64,000 nt of DNA from the NCBI GenBank assembly GCA_029817715.1, contig JARUPY010000091.1:1502501-1566500 (forward strand), read 5' to 3'. Made by a program: the position numbers and the translations under genes. The notes under the pieces are model-generated. The model saw nothing but the letters and a program-made list of their open reading frames with translations, had not been told where the DNA came from and did no database searches. The first letter of the stretch is position 1; every line of letters begins with the position of its first letter. Source of the stretch: Melastoma dodecandrum (taxonomy: Eukaryota; Streptophyta; Magnoliopsida; Myrtales; Melastomataceae). Shown here one piece after another: positions 1 through 8,530 of the stretch.

Positions 1-162
1 CACCGCGGCGACGACGAGGCTGACGACCGACAGCAGCGCCAGCGTGAGCTTTTCCGTCGCCTCCAGCCGAACCAGAGCGATCTCGGTGGTGAAGAGCTGA
101 GTCGCCTGGCGAATCGCATCGCCGACGAGGCTTGGGGTCGAGGTGCGGTCTGGGTTCGTCAT
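1..162 (-). CDS. Phage holin family-like membrane protein (DUF1469 type), partial
   Basis: Read on the minus strand, an ATG at 162 opens a 54-codon frame that runs off the left edge. The visible N-terminus (MTNPDRTSTPSLVGDAIRQA) is followed by a charged helix and then the start of a hydrophobic segment (LTLALLSVVSLVVAAV). This layout fits the small membrane proteins called phage holin family or DUF1469, where a short cytoplasmic amphipathic helix precedes two membrane helices. Only the first third is present, so the family call is tentative. These proteins are usually chromosomal and do not imply a prophage. Confidence 0.5.
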   Translation of the reverse strand, partial: MTNPDRTSTPSLVGDAIRQATQLFTTEIALVRLEATEKLTLALLSVVSLVVAAV

Positions 163-515
163 CGTGCCCGCCGAACCGCCGAACGGGGCTTGCAGTTGCG
201 TCGCCGCGCAACAAAACCGCTGCGCTGTCGGCCTAGGCCTGCGAGGCTCGGGTTCGGCTCGACCCACATCTGGACAGCGCCGGTGACCTGTCACCGCACG
301 CCGACGATGGAGGCGCAGGCAGGCTTTCCGTCGCTGGAAGTGCCCCGTCAGGGCGCGGCGCAAGTCCTGCTGCTCCCCAAGGCTGCCGCGCGCGTCATGG
401 CCGCGAGCGGGCCTACGGCACTACGCCGGGGCTTAGGACACAGCCGATCGAGAGCCCTGCCCCTCCGCGCCCCGCAGAATCGAAAAGGGCACCCGAAGGT
501 GCCCTTTCGTCCGGC
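163..515. other. Intergenic region between holin-like gene and petC
   Basis: No coding region is supported here. Short open frames lack a ribosome binding site and family resemblance. The right end holds the petC terminator hairpin. The rest presumably carries the promoter of the leftward holin-like gene, but no clear -35/-10 pair was recognised. Confidence 0.5.
484..507 (-). terminator. Rho-independent terminator of petBC
   Basis: A perfect 10-bp stem (AAAGGGCACC / GGTGCCCTTT) closes a 4-nt loop. On the minus strand it is followed by TTTTCG, and it lies about 9 bp beyond the petC stop codon. Confidence 0.85.
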
Positions 516-1532
516 TCAGTGGCGAGGCGTCGTGTCGGGCGCGCCGACGACCACGTCGCCGCCGACCTTGGCCCAGATCCGCTTCTTCACGAAGAACAGC
601 AGCCCGGCAAACAGCACCAGGAAGATGATCACGCGGAAGCCCATCGCCTTTCGCTGCTCGAGCTTGGGCTCGGCCGCCCACATGAGGAAGGCGCCGACGT
701 CCTTGCCGTACTGGTCGACCGTCTGCGGGGCACCGTCGTCGTAGGTGACCTGCCCGTCCGACAGCGGCTTCGGCATCGCGATCTTATGCGCCGGCAGGTA
801 GATGTTGTACTTCGGGTCGTCCGGCTTGGTGTAGCCGAGCAGCACCGCGTGGATGTAGTCCGGCCCCTCGGCCTCCTCCGCCTGCGTGAAGAAGTCGGCG
901 AGGAACATCGGGAAGCCGCGCTCCCAGCCGCGCGCCTTGGCGAGATCGGACATGTCGGGGGGCGCCTTGCCGTAGGCCGCCGCCGCCGCCTCGTCGTTGG
1001 GGAACGGCGACGGGAAATAGTCCGCGGGCCGGCCGGGGCGTTTGTACATCTCGCCCTTGTCGTTCGGCCCGTCCTCGATCTGGTAGGTCGCCGCCAGCGC
1101 CTTCACCTGCGCGGCGCTGTAGCCGATGTCCTCGAGGTTGCGGAACGCCACCAGCTTCATCGAGTGGCAGTTCGAGCAGACCTCCTTGTAGACCTTGTAG
1201 CCGCGCTGCAGCTGGGCGAGGTCGTACTTGCCGAAGATGCCGGTGAAGCTCCATTCGAGCATCTCGGGGATCGCCGGCTCGTTGCCGTTCGCCGCCTCGA
1301 CGGGCTTCGACTCGCTCGACGGCTCCTTCGCGTTGCCGGAGACCTGCGCGGCCGGTGCTTCGGGCTTCGCGCCCTCTGGCGCCGGCGGCGCGGCCTTGGC
1401 GCCGGCGGGCGGCGCCGCCGGCTTCGGGATCATGTCGCCCTGCGAGGGTGCCTGCGCGAAGGCCGGCCCGAGCGCGAGCGTCAGGGCGAGGCCTGCGGGC
1501 GCGAGCGCCCGAATCAAGCTGTCGAGACGCAT
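516..1532 (-). CDS. petC: Cytochrome c1 of the bc1 complex
   Basis: This 338-residue protein is the c-type haem subunit of ubiquinol-cytochrome c reductase; it passes electrons from the Rieske protein to soluble cytochrome c on the periplasmic side. A signal peptide (about residues 1-26, ending AFA) is followed by an Ala/Pro/Glu-rich linker of about 60 residues. The haem-attachment motif CSNCH is at 119-123. A Met in the MPKPLSD segment is the likely sixth haem ligand. A single C-terminal membrane helix (about 300-318) anchors it. The gene starts 6 bp after petB and must be cotranscribed with it. The linker is longer than in mitochondrial c1; Paracoccus c1 has a comparable but acidic insertion. 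Confidence 0.95.
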   Translation of the reverse strand: MRLDSLIRALAPAGLALTLALGPAFAQAPSQGDMIPKPAAPPAGAKAAPPAPEGAKPEAPAAQVSGNAKEPSSESKPVEAANGNEPAIPEMLEWSFTGIFGKYDLAQLQRGYKVYKEVCSNCHSMKLVAFRNLEDIGYSAAQVKALAATYQIEDGPNDKGEMYKRPGRPADYFPSPFPNDEAAAAAYGKAPPDMSDLAKARGWERGFPMFLADFFTQAEEAEGPDYIHAVLLGYTKPDDPKYNIYLPAHKIAMPKPLSDGQVTYDDGAPQTVDQYGKDVGAFLMWAAEPKLEQRKAMGFRVIIFLVLFAGLLFFVKKRIWAKVGGDVVVGAPDTTPRH

Positions 1533-1538
1533 GCGCGC

Positions 1539-2822
1539 TTAGACCTTCGTTTCGGGAGAGGAGGCGGCGCCGGCGGCCATGGCGGAGGCGGAGCCCGCGC
1601 CGTGCCGGCCGAGCACCGTGTCGGCGATCGACGCCGGCAGCGGCTTCGGCGTCTCGATGAAGCCGAGCAGCGGCAGCAGGATCACCAGGTGGAAGAAGTA
1701 GTAGGCGGTGAAGATGCGTCCGAAGAGCACGTAGAGCCCCTCGGGCGGCTGCGAGCCGATGTAGCCGAGCAGGATCGCGTCGATGACGAAGAGCCAGAAG
1801 GCGACCTTGTACAGCGGCCGGTAGTTCGCCGACTTCACCCGCGACGTGTCGAGCCAGGGCAGGAAGGCGAGCAGCACGATGGCCATGAACATCGCCACGA
1901 CGCCCATCAGCTTCGAGGGGATCGAGCGCAGGATCGCGTAGAACGGCAGGTAGTACCATTCCGGCACGATGTGCTGCGGCGTCACCAGCGGATTGGCCTC
2001 GATGTAATTGTCGGAATGGTTGAGGTAGTTCGGGACGTAGAAGACCACCCAGCTGTAGAGGATCAGGAAGCAGACCAGCGCGAAGCCGTCCTTCACCGTG
2101 AAATAGGGGTGGAAGGGCAGCGTGTCCTTGGCGTTCTTCTTCTCGATGCCGGCGGGGTTGTTGGAGCCGGGCACGTGCAGCGCCCAGATGTGCAGCACCA
2201 CGACGCCGGCGATCATGAACGGCAGCAGGTAATGCAGGGAGTAGAAGCGGTTCAGCGTCGCGTTGTCGACGGCGAAGCCGCCCCACAGCAGGTGGGTCAG
2301 CCAGTTGCCGATCACGGGGATCGCGCCGAACAGCGAGGTGATGACGGTGGCGCCCCAGAAGCTCATCTGGCCCCAGGGCAGCACGTAGCCCATGAAGCCG
2401 GTCGCCATCATCAGGAGGTAGATGACGATGCCGAGCAGCCACAGCACCTCGCGCGGCGCCTTGTAGGAGCCGTAGTACATGCCGCGGAAGATGTGGACGT
2501 AGACGGCGAAGAAGAACATCGAGGCGCCGTTGGCGTGCCAGTAGCGCAGCAGCCAGCCGTAGTTGACGTTGCGCATGATGCCTTCGACGGATTTGAAGGC
2601 CAGCGACGCCTCGGGCGTGTAGTGCATCGCCAGGATCACGCCGGTGACGATCTGCGACGCCAGCATGAAGGCGAGGATGCCGCCGAAGGTCCAGAAGTAG
2701 TTGAGGTTCCGCGGGTTGGGGAACGCCACGAACGACGAATGCACGAGCCCGACGATGGGCAGGCGGGATTCAAGCCACTTGGCCGGCCCGCTCTTAGGGA
2801 CATAGGTGGACGGTCCACTCAT
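1539..2822 (-). CDS. petB: Cytochrome b of the bc1 complex
   Basis: This 427-residue integral membrane subunit of ubiquinol-cytochrome c reductase holds haems bL and bH and both quinone sites. The four histidine ligands appear as two pairs 14 residues apart: H96/H110 and H197/H211. The Qo-site PEWY motif is at 287-290. The number of hydrophobic segments fits the usual eight helices. The start [12 protein letters not shown] resembles alphaproteobacterial cytochrome b proteins. petC follows directly as a separate gene, unlike the fused fbcH of Bradyrhizobium. The Rieske gene petA, usually just upstream, is absent: the next upstream gene is a BI-1 family protein with its own terminator. Confidence 0.96.
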   Translation of the reverse strand: MSGPSTYVPKSGPAKWLESRLPIVGLVHSSFVAFPNPRNLNYFWTFGGILAFMLASQIVTGVILAMHYTPEASLAFKSVEGIMRNVNYGWLLRYWHANGASMFFFAVYVHIFRGMYYGSYKAPREVLWLLGIVIYLLMMATGFMGYVLPWGQMSFWGATVITSLFGAIPVIGNWLTHLLWGGFAVDNATLNRFYSLHYLLPFMIAGVVVLHIWALHVPGSNNPAGIEKKNAKDTLPFHPYFTVKDGFALVCFLILYSWVVFYVPNYLNHSDNYIEANPLVTPQHIVPEWYYLPFYAILRSIPSKLMGVVAMFMAIVLLAFLPWLDTSRVKSANYRPLYKVAFWLFVIDAILLGYIGSQPPEGLYVLFGRIFTAYYFFHLVILLPLLGFIETPKPLPASIADTVLGRHGAGSASAMAAGAASSPETKV

Positions 2823-2979
2823 CCAGGTAACCCCTTGTAGATTGTGCGTCGCGGTCTTTGCCGCGTTCGGCCCGCATGGGAAGCCGAGCGCTTGTCGCTT
2901 TTCGCTCGGAACGGGTCAAGAGGGCGCAGTGCCGCAACGCTGGGAGGAAGGCGCCCTCGGCGCGCTCGCCCACGAAAAA

Positions 2980-3002
2980 AGCCCCGGCCGGGAGCCGGGG
3001 CT
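2980..3002 (-). terminator. Rho-independent terminator after the BI-1 family gene
   Basis: A 9-bp GC-rich stem (AGCCCCGGC / GCCGGGGCT) with a 5-nt loop is followed on the minus strand by TTTTTT. It separates the upstream BI-1 gene from petB. Confidence 0.85.
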
Positions 3003-3042
3003 TCGTTCGTCGTTCAAAGACCGGGTCGGCAGGGACCGACGA

Positions 3043-3828
3043 TCAGTTGTTGCGCTGGCCCGTCAGGTTGAGCAGGGCCATGAAGATGTTGATGAAGTCG
3101 AGGTACAGCATCAGCGCACCGTTCACCGACTTCTTGGTGGCGACCTCGTAGCCGTCGCCGGCGTAGTACATCTCCTTGATCGCCTGCGTGTCGTAGGCGG
3201 TGAGGCCCGCGAAGATCAGCACGGCGAGGCCGGACAGCGCGAACTGGAAGCCCGACGACTGGACGAACATGTTGACCAGTCCCGCAACCACCAGGCCGAT
3301 CACGCCCATGACCAGGAAGGCGCCCATCGGGGCGAGATCACGCTTGGTCGTGTAGCCGAAGAGGCTCAGGCCGCCGAACGCCGCCGCGGTGATGAAGAAC
3401 GCGCGGTAGATCGAGGCGCCGGTGTAGACGAGCAGGATCGACGAGATCGACAGGCCCATGACCGCCGAGAAGGCGAAGAACATGGTGCGCGCGGTCGACG
3501 CCGCCATCGTGTTGATCTTGAACGACAGGAAGAACACGAAGGCCAGCGGCGCCAGCATCACCACGTATTTCAGCGGCGACACGTAGAGCGCGACGCCGAG
3601 CGAGCTCAGCTGAAGTCCGCCGCGCACGGTCGCGGCGACCTGCGAGGGGTCGTGCGCCACCGCGAGATAATGGGTGACGTAGGCCGCGAGGCCGGTCAGC
3701 ACGAGGCCGATCATCATGTTGTTGTAGACGCCGAGCATGTAGGCGCGCAGACCCTGATCGACGGTCGCGCTCCGGGCCTGGGCACCGCCCTGCCCCCAGC
3801 GTACTGCGTTGCGATCGTAGTCGGACAT
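3043..3828 (-). CDS. Bax inhibitor-1/YccA family membrane protein
   Basis: A 261-residue protein with about seven hydrophobic helices and a short N-terminus (MSDYDRNAVRWGQGG). The segment GLTAYDTQAIKEMYY near the C-terminus is the conserved signature of the BI-1/YccA/YbhL family. Bacterial members are inner-membrane proteins; some leak calcium or bind FtsH, and the role here is not shown. The ATG at 3828 was preferred over a longer in-frame start at 3981 because it is preceded by AGAGGG and because the extra 51 residues are not family-like. It has its own terminator and looks monocistronic. Confidence 0.9.
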   Translation of the reverse strand: MSDYDRNAVRWGQGGAQARSATVDQGLRAYMLGVYNNMMIGLVLTGLAAYVTHYLAVAHDPSQVAATVRGGLQLSSLGVALYVSPLKYVVMLAPLAFVFFLSFKINTMAASTARTMFFAFSAVMGLSISSILLVYTGASIYRAFFITAAAFGGLSLFGYTTKRDLAPMGAFLVMGVIGLVVAGLVNMFVQSSGFQFALSGLAVLIFAGLTAYDTQAIKEMYYAGDGYEVATKKSVNGALMLYLDFINIFMALLNLTGQRNN

Positions 3829-4045
3829 GGAACCCTCTGGGTTTGGAAGCTGGACCGCCTCCGGGCAGCCCTCACGAAAGCGAGAGCGACACGAGAGGGA
3901 ATATGGCGTGCCGTCAATTTCGACACAAGCAGAGGCGGCCGCCCTGCGGGTTAAACTCCCGTAAGAATGGGCGGCCGGCAATGCTTCGTCACGATTATAG
4001 ATAAGAATGTCGGGCGAACCTCGCGGACGCGGTCGCCCCCGGCTG

Positions 4046-4654
4046 CTACTGGCGCTCGAAGGCGCCGGCGATCGTCAGGTGCAGGGTGTCGCCGATCAGC
4101 GGGACGTACTTGCTGACGCCGAAGTCCGACCGCTTGATGTCGCCCGTGGCCTCGAAGCCGACAGTGTATTTCTTGTCGAGCGGGTTGGTGCCGGCGCCGA
4201 CGAAGGTGACGTCGAGCGTGGCGGGCTTGGTCGTGCCGTGGATCGTCAGGTCGCCGGTGACCTTCGCCCTGCCATTGCCCAGCGGCGTCACCTTAGTCGA
4301 GACGAAGGTCATCGTGGGATACTTCGCGGCATCGAGCCAGTCGGCGCTCTTCAGCTCGTCGACGAGCTTCGCGCTCGGCGTCATCACCGAGGCGACCGGG
4401 ACGCTGACCTTCAGCGCGCTGGCGCTGGCCGTCTTCGGGTCGAGCGTCAGGTCGCCAGAGGCGCCGGTGAACGACCCCGTGTAGTTGCTGAAGCCCATGT
4501 GCGAGACTGTGAACATCACCTGCGTGTGGTTCGGCTCGACGCTGTAGGTGCCGGCCTCGACCTTGGCCGGATCGTGGCTCGCGGACTGGGCGCCGGCCGG
4601 GACGGCGGCGGCACAGGCGAGCAGGACGGCCAACGAAAGCGCGTGGGTTTTCAA
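4046..4654 (-). CDS. YceI family periplasmic protein
   Basis: A 202-residue secreted protein with a signal peptide (residues 1-23, AGAQ). The mature part carries YceI lipocalin-like features: YSVEPNHTQVMFTVSHMGFS near the start, then LDPKTASASALKVSVPVASV, and DLTIHGTTKPATLDVTF near the end. YceI proteins form an eight-stranded barrel that binds polyisoprenoid or other hydrophobic ligands. The gene is divergent from the LysR-type gene starting at 4758, so that regulator may control it; this is an inference from position. Confidence 0.92.
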   Translation of the reverse strand: MKTHALSLAVLLACAAAVPAGAQSASHDPAKVEAGTYSVEPNHTQVMFTVSHMGFSNYTGSFTGASGDLTLDPKTASASALKVSVPVASVMTPSAKLVDELKSADWLDAAKYPTMTFVSTKVTPLGNGRAKVTGDLTIHGTTKPATLDVTFVGAGTNPLDKKYTVGFEATGDIKRSDFGVSKYVPLIGDTLHLTIAGAFERQ

Positions 4655-4757
4655 GACGGAATCTCCCTCAAGCAGAGCCGCGTTCCTAGGCCTTCGCCCC
4701 TTGCTCGAAAATCCGTATAATCTCGGCTAGCCTATTCGAACTTCCCAAAAAGAGCCG

Positions 4758-5678
4758 ATGAGCGAGCCCCTCACGCCGACGATTGATCAGCTGCGCGTCT
4801 TCCTCGCCGTCGTAGAGACCGGCTCGCTCGCTGCCGCCGGCCGCAAGCTCAACCGGGCCACGTCGGCCGTCAGCTACGCGATCGACAACCTCGAGGCGAC
4901 GCTCGGGGTCGCCTTGTTCGACCGCGCGACGACGCGCAAGCCGCAGGTGAGCGAGGCGGGACGGGCCGTGCTGGCCGAAGCGCGGGCCCTGTCGCGCGGC
5001 TTCGACGCATTGCGGGCCAAGGTGAAGGGCCTCGTCGACGGGCTCGAGGCCGAGGTGTCGCTGGTCGTCGACGTCATGCTGCCGACGCGCGACCTCGTTG
5101 CCGTGCTGCAGGCCTTCCAGCAGGCGTTTCCGACGGTGCGCATCCGGCTCTACATCGAGTCGCTCGGCGCGGTGACCGAGCGCGTGCTCGACGGCGTCGC
5201 GACGCTCGGCATCTGCGGGCCGCTGCGGCTCGAGTCCGACCGGCTCGAGTACATCCCGTTCCGCGATCTCGAGCTGGTGCCGGTGGCGGCGCCGACGCAT
5301 CCGCTGGCCTCCGGCGCCGATCGCGGGATCGGCGCGGCGCGCCGCCACGTGCAGCTCGTGCTGACCGATCGCTCGACGCTCACCGCCGGCCAGGACTTCG
5401 GGGTCTTCGCCGACCAGACGTGGCGGCTCGGCGACCTCGGCGCCAAGCACGCCCTGCTGCGCGCCGGGATTGGCTGGGGCAGCATGCCGCTGACCATGGT
5501 GCGCGCCGACCTCGAGGCGGGTCGGCTCGTGACCCTCGACCTTCCGGATTGGAAAGGCGGGGTATTCACGATGCATCTCCTGCACGCCTCGAGCTCGCCG
5601 CCCGGGCCGGCGGGACGATGGCTGATGCAGCGTATCCTGGATCTCGCCGGCCCGTCCCCGGCGCGCAGCGGGCCTTAG
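4758..5678 (+). CDS. LysR family transcriptional regulator
   Basis: A 306-residue protein with an N-terminal winged helix-turn-helix (about residues 9-68: DQLRVFLAVVETGSLAAAGR, then SAVSYAIDNLEATLGVALFDR). A substrate-binding domain of the periplasmic-binding type II fold follows (about 95-295). It is transcribed away from the YceI gene across a short shared intergenic region, the classical layout of a LysR regulator and its target. The effector cannot be read from the sequence. It ends 89 bp before the Crp/Fnr gene on the same strand. Confidence 0.9.
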   Translation: MSEPLTPTIDQLRVFLAVVETGSLAAAGRKLNRATSAVSYAIDNLEATLGVALFDRATTRKPQVSEAGRAVLAEARALSRGFDALRAKVKGLVDGLEAEVSLVVDVMLPTRDLVAVLQAFQQAFPTVRIRLYIESLGAVTERVLDGVATLGICGPLRLESDRLEYIPFRDLELVPVAAPTHPLASGADRGIGAARRHVQLVLTDRSTLTAGQDFGVFADQTWRLGDLGAKHALLRAGIGWGSMPLTMVRADLEAGRLVTLDLPDWKGGVFTMHLLHASSSPPGPAGRWLMQRILDLAGPSPARSGP

Positions 5679-5767
5679 AGCTGCGAGCCGCCGCTCGCCG
5701 AAGGAAATCTTCCCATCGCCGCCCGCCCTCGGCTATCAAAGCCTCCAGAGCGGTCGCCAAGATCGCC

Positions 5768-6469
5768 ATGGCCATGGGACGGACGCGGGCAATGGGCAAC
5801 CGGAACTTCGATCGCGCGACGGAGCGGTTCCCGGTCCTGGCGGGGCTGACGCCCGAGCAGCAGGCGCGCTTCATGAGCGTGATGCACTTCCCGGTGCTCG
5901 AGCCGGGCGCCATCGCCTACGAGCTCGACGCGCCCTGCCACAACTACCTAATGTGCATCGAAGGGCGGACGCGCGTCTTCAAGACCAGCGATTCCGGGCG
6001 CGAGATGCTTCTATATACGGTCGAGGACGGCGCGACCTGCGGCCTCACCACCCAGTGCCTGCTGTCGCGCACCAACTTTCCGGCCGAGAGCGTGGCCGAG
6101 CGGCGCACGCAGCTCGCCGCGATCCCGGCCTCGTGGTTCCACACGTTTCTCGCCGAGATCCCGGCGTTCCGCGACTTCGTCCTCGCCGACTACACCAAGC
6201 TTCTCGGCAGCATGTTCACCTTCGTCGACGCCCTCGCCTTCCAGACGATCGAGCAGCGGCTCGCCCGCCGCCTGCTCGTCGATGCCAACGGCGCCGCCGT
6301 CGTCGAGAAGACGCACCAGCAGCTCGCCGCCGACATCGGCAGCGTGCGCGAGATCGTCAGCCGCCAGCTCGGAAGCTGGGAGAAGAAGGGTTGGGTCTCG
6401 AACGGCCGCGGCCACGTCCGCATCGTCGACGCGGCAGCCCTGGCGACGCGGCAGGCCGCCGACGCCTGA
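5768..6469 (+). CDS. Crp/Fnr family transcriptional regulator
   Basis: A protein of about 233 residues: an N-terminal cyclic-nucleotide-binding-type beta barrel (about 15-140) and a C-terminal Crp-type winged helix (about 165-225) containing THQQLAADIGSVREIVSRQL. Cysteines occur in CHNYLMC and CGLTTQC, but not in the N-terminal FNR iron-sulphur arrangement, so the signal is unknown. Three in-frame ATGs (5768, 5774, 5792) compete. The first is used here, although 5792 has the better purine-rich upstream stretch. The following genes are a copper-type cassette, but nothing shows that this regulator controls it. Confidence 0.88.
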   Translation: MAMGRTRAMGNRNFDRATERFPVLAGLTPEQQARFMSVMHFPVLEPGAIAYELDAPCHNYLMCIEGRTRVFKTSDSGREMLLYTVEDGATCGLTTQCLLSRTNFPAESVAERRTQLAAIPASWFHTFLAEIPAFRDFVLADYTKLLGSMFTFVDALAFQTIEQRLARRLLVDANGAAVVEKTHQQLAADIGSVREIVSRQLGSWEKKGWVSNGRGHVRIVDAAALATRQAADA

Positions 6470-6575
6470 CACGCTCGCATCTGTGTCCTCCCGGGCGCAG
6501 GTGAGGTGAAAGCATTGGCCGCCCTTGTCGATGCGGCGCACGCATGGGAACGCTGCGCCGACATCGGACGGCTCC

Positions 6576-7028
6576 ATGCGGAAGAGGATCGCGAGGCAGG
6601 CAACGGACGCTGCGGCCAAGAGCGGCCTGCGCGGCGCGCCGCTCGTTGCCCGCGCGCTCGCGTGCCTCGTCGGCCTGCTGCTCGTCCTGCAGTTCAACGC
6701 GCTGCCTCGTCAGCTCGTCGGCGCGGGACCGCATCCCTCCGCCAAGGCCGCCGCGCTCGCCAGCCTTGCAGCGGCGATCGGCCAGGCCGCGCCGCTGTGC
6801 GAGCACGGCGATGCGCCGGCGGGCGACGGTAACGGCCCGGCCGGCTGCCAGCATTGCATCTTCTGCCATTCCGTTCCCGCCGGCTTTGCGCCCGCGTTCG
6901 GCGCCCCGGTCCCTATCGATCGCGTGGCGAGCACCGCGGACGTCGCGCGCCCGCGCAAGACGGCGGCGATCGCCCGGCCGCGCCTCGGCGGCAGCGCGAC
7001 ACCACGCGGACCGCCCCGGCTCGGCTAG
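6576..7028 (+). CDS. DUF2946-like membrane-anchored Cys/His protein
   Basis: A 150-residue protein starting MRKRIARQATD. It has one N-terminal hydrophobic segment (ARALACLVGLLLVLQF) and then a metal-binding-looking stretch: CEHG, a short linker, and CQHCIFCHS. This arrangement resembles DUF2946 proteins, which often sit beside copper-resistance genes. The C-terminal 40 residues are basic and low in complexity. It is first in a same-strand run leading to copC and copD, so a role in copper handling is likely by context. The ATG at 6576 was preferred to one 51 bp upstream because the hydrophobic anchor then sits near the N-terminus. Confidence 0.6.
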   Translation: MRKRIARQATDAAAKSGLRGAPLVARALACLVGLLLVLQFNALPRQLVGAGPHPSAKAAALASLAAAIGQAAPLCEHGDAPAGDGNGPAGCQHCIFCHSVPAGFAPAFGAPVPIDRVASTADVARPRKTAAIARPRLGGSATPRGPPRLG

Positions 7029-7121
7029 CCCCGAGACGTTCCGGCGGCGCCAGCGACGCGCCGCCTCGAACGCCCCGCCCGAGCCGCGGCCGCGCGCCGC
7101 CCCAATCTTCAAGGACTTCCC

Positions 7122-8096
7122 ATGTCTCCTCGTCCCTACGCGGGCGCGGCCGGCGCGCTCGCCGCCGCAGCCCTCCTCCTTGGCGCCGGCCCGGCGTCCG
7201 CCCACACCATCGTCGGCGATCGCGTCTTCCCCGCGACGCTCGCGATCGACGACCCCGGCGTCAACGACGAGCTCACCCTGCCGGTCTTCTCGCAGATCAC
7301 CGCGTCGAATTTCGACGGCACCACCGGCGCGAAGACCTATTCGCTCGGCGGCGAATATTCGAAGACGATCACCGCCGACTGGCAGGTGTCGATCGGCTCC
7401 GAAGGGGTGACGTTCCAGCGCAATCCGCGCGCCACCGGCTTCGCCAACATCGAGGTTGGGACCAAGTACGTCTTCTATCAGAACCCCGATTCGGAGTTCA
7501 TCTTCGCGGGCGGCGTCGGTGTGGAGATCGGCGGCACGGGGAGCCCGCCGAGCGCAGCGTTGCCGGCGGACCAGTTCAGCACCGTCACGCCGTCGCTCTA
7601 CGTCGGCAAAGGCTTCGGCGACGCGCCGGTGGACTGGATGAAGCCGTTCGCGGTGACGGGGCAGGTCAGCTATGCGATCCCGACCGTCATCCACGATCCG
7701 ATCGACGGCAGCCAGGTGCCGAACGTCCTGATCTACGGCGGCACCATCCAGTACAGCCTTCTCTACCGCAACGCGTTCGTCGAGGAGGTGCCGGCCCCGT
7801 TCCGCAAGCTGATCCCGGCCTTCGAAGCCGCGTTCTCGACGCCCGTCGCCAACACCGGGCCGTCCGACCCCGGCGACTTCTCGGTGCACGAGACGACGGG
7901 CATCGTCGGCCCGTCGCTCTACTATATCGGAACCACCTACGAGCTCGGCGTGATGATGCAGGTGCCGGTCAATGCGGCGAGCGGCAGGCATCCCGGCGTG
8001 ATGGCGATCCTCGACTTCTTCCTGGACGACATCGCCCCGAATTCGCTCGGCAAGCCGCTGTTCGGTCCGCCGCAAGCCCGTCGCACGACCTATTGA
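7122..8096 (+). CDS. Secreted beta-rich protein, probable outer-membrane barrel, in copper cassette
   Basis: A 324-residue protein with a clear signal peptide (about 1-27, ending ASA before HTIVGD). The remainder has alternating amphipathic strands with many aromatic and glycine residues (for example IEVGTKYVFYQ, FIFAGGVGVEIGG, GPSLYYIGTTYELGVMMQVP), as expected for an outer-membrane beta barrel or related transporter-like protein. No named family was recognised. AAGGAC lies 7 bp upstream of the ATG. It ends 11 bp before copC, so cotranscription is nearly certain and a metal-related role is plausible. Confidence 0.7.
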   Translation: MSPRPYAGAAGALAAAALLLGAGPASAHTIVGDRVFPATLAIDDPGVNDELTLPVFSQITASNFDGTTGAKTYSLGGEYSKTITADWQVSIGSEGVTFQRNPRATGFANIEVGTKYVFYQNPDSEFIFAGGVGVEIGGTGSPPSAALPADQFSTVTPSLYVGKGFGDAPVDWMKPFAVTGQVSYAIPTVIHDPIDGSQVPNVLIYGGTIQYSLLYRNAFVEEVPAPFRKLIPAFEAAFSTPVANTGPSDPGDFSVHETTGIVGPSLYYIGTTYELGVMMQVPVNAASGRHPGVMAILDFFLDDIAPNSLGKPLFGPPQARRTTY

Positions 8097-8107
8097 GGAG
8101 ACATCCT

Positions 8108-8476
8108 ATGAGCCGTTCTTTCAGACCTCTTCGCCTTGCGCTCGTCCTGATGCTCGGCGTGCTCGCGCCGCGGGTCGCCCTCGCGCATGCGTTTCTCGAT
8201 CATGCCGTCCCCGGCGTTGGCGCGACTGTCTCCGGCTCGCCCGGCGAGTTGCAGCTCACGTTCACGCAGGACGTCGAGCTGGCGCTCTCCGGCGTGAAGC
8301 TCACCACCGCCCCCGGCGCCGCCGTCGCGACAGGCCGGCCGAGCGGCTCGGGCAGCACGATGAGCGTGCGCCTCGGCCGCGCGCTGGCGCCGGGAACCTA
8401 CATCGTGCACTGGCACGTCGTGTCGGTCGACACGCACCCGACGTACGGCACCTTCAAGTTCACGGTCGCGCCCTGA
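8108..8476 (+). CDS. copC: CopC/YobA family periplasmic copper-binding protein
   Basis: A 122-residue periplasmic protein. The signal peptide ends in ALA, leaving a mature N-terminal histidine (H27, HAFLDHAVPG); that His1 forms the Cu(II) site in CopC proteins. The C-terminal motif HWHVVSVDTHPTYGTFKF supplies the other conserved histidines. The length matches the single-domain family. It follows the beta-rich gene by 11 bp and is followed by copD. CopC binds copper in the periplasm and is thought to deliver it to CopD. Confidence 0.93.
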   Translation: MSRSFRPLRLALVLMLGVLAPRVALAHAFLDHAVPGVGATVSGSPGELQLTFTQDVELALSGVKLTTAPGAAVATGRPSGSGSTMSVRLGRALAPGTYIVHWHVVSVDTHPTYGTFKFTVAP

Positions 8477-8530
8477 CACTGCGCTCGCGGTCCCCGCGAG
8501 CACCGACCGCGCGACGAGACGTTGCAGAGC

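Noticed and set aside
1..162. Prophage suggested by the holin-like gene
   Set aside because: DUF1469-type proteins are usual chromosomal genes, and no other phage gene lies nearby.
519..2840. Long plus-strand open frame opposite petBC
   Set aside because: Antisense shadow of petB and petC; the minus-strand genes have complete haem motifs.
3829..3981. N-terminal extension of the BI-1 family protein
   Set aside because: The extra 51 residues are not family-like, and the ATG at 3828 has a good ribosome binding site.
5768..6469. FNR-type oxygen sensing by the Crp/Fnr protein
   Set aside because: Cysteines exist but not in the N-terminal four-Cys arrangement of FNR.
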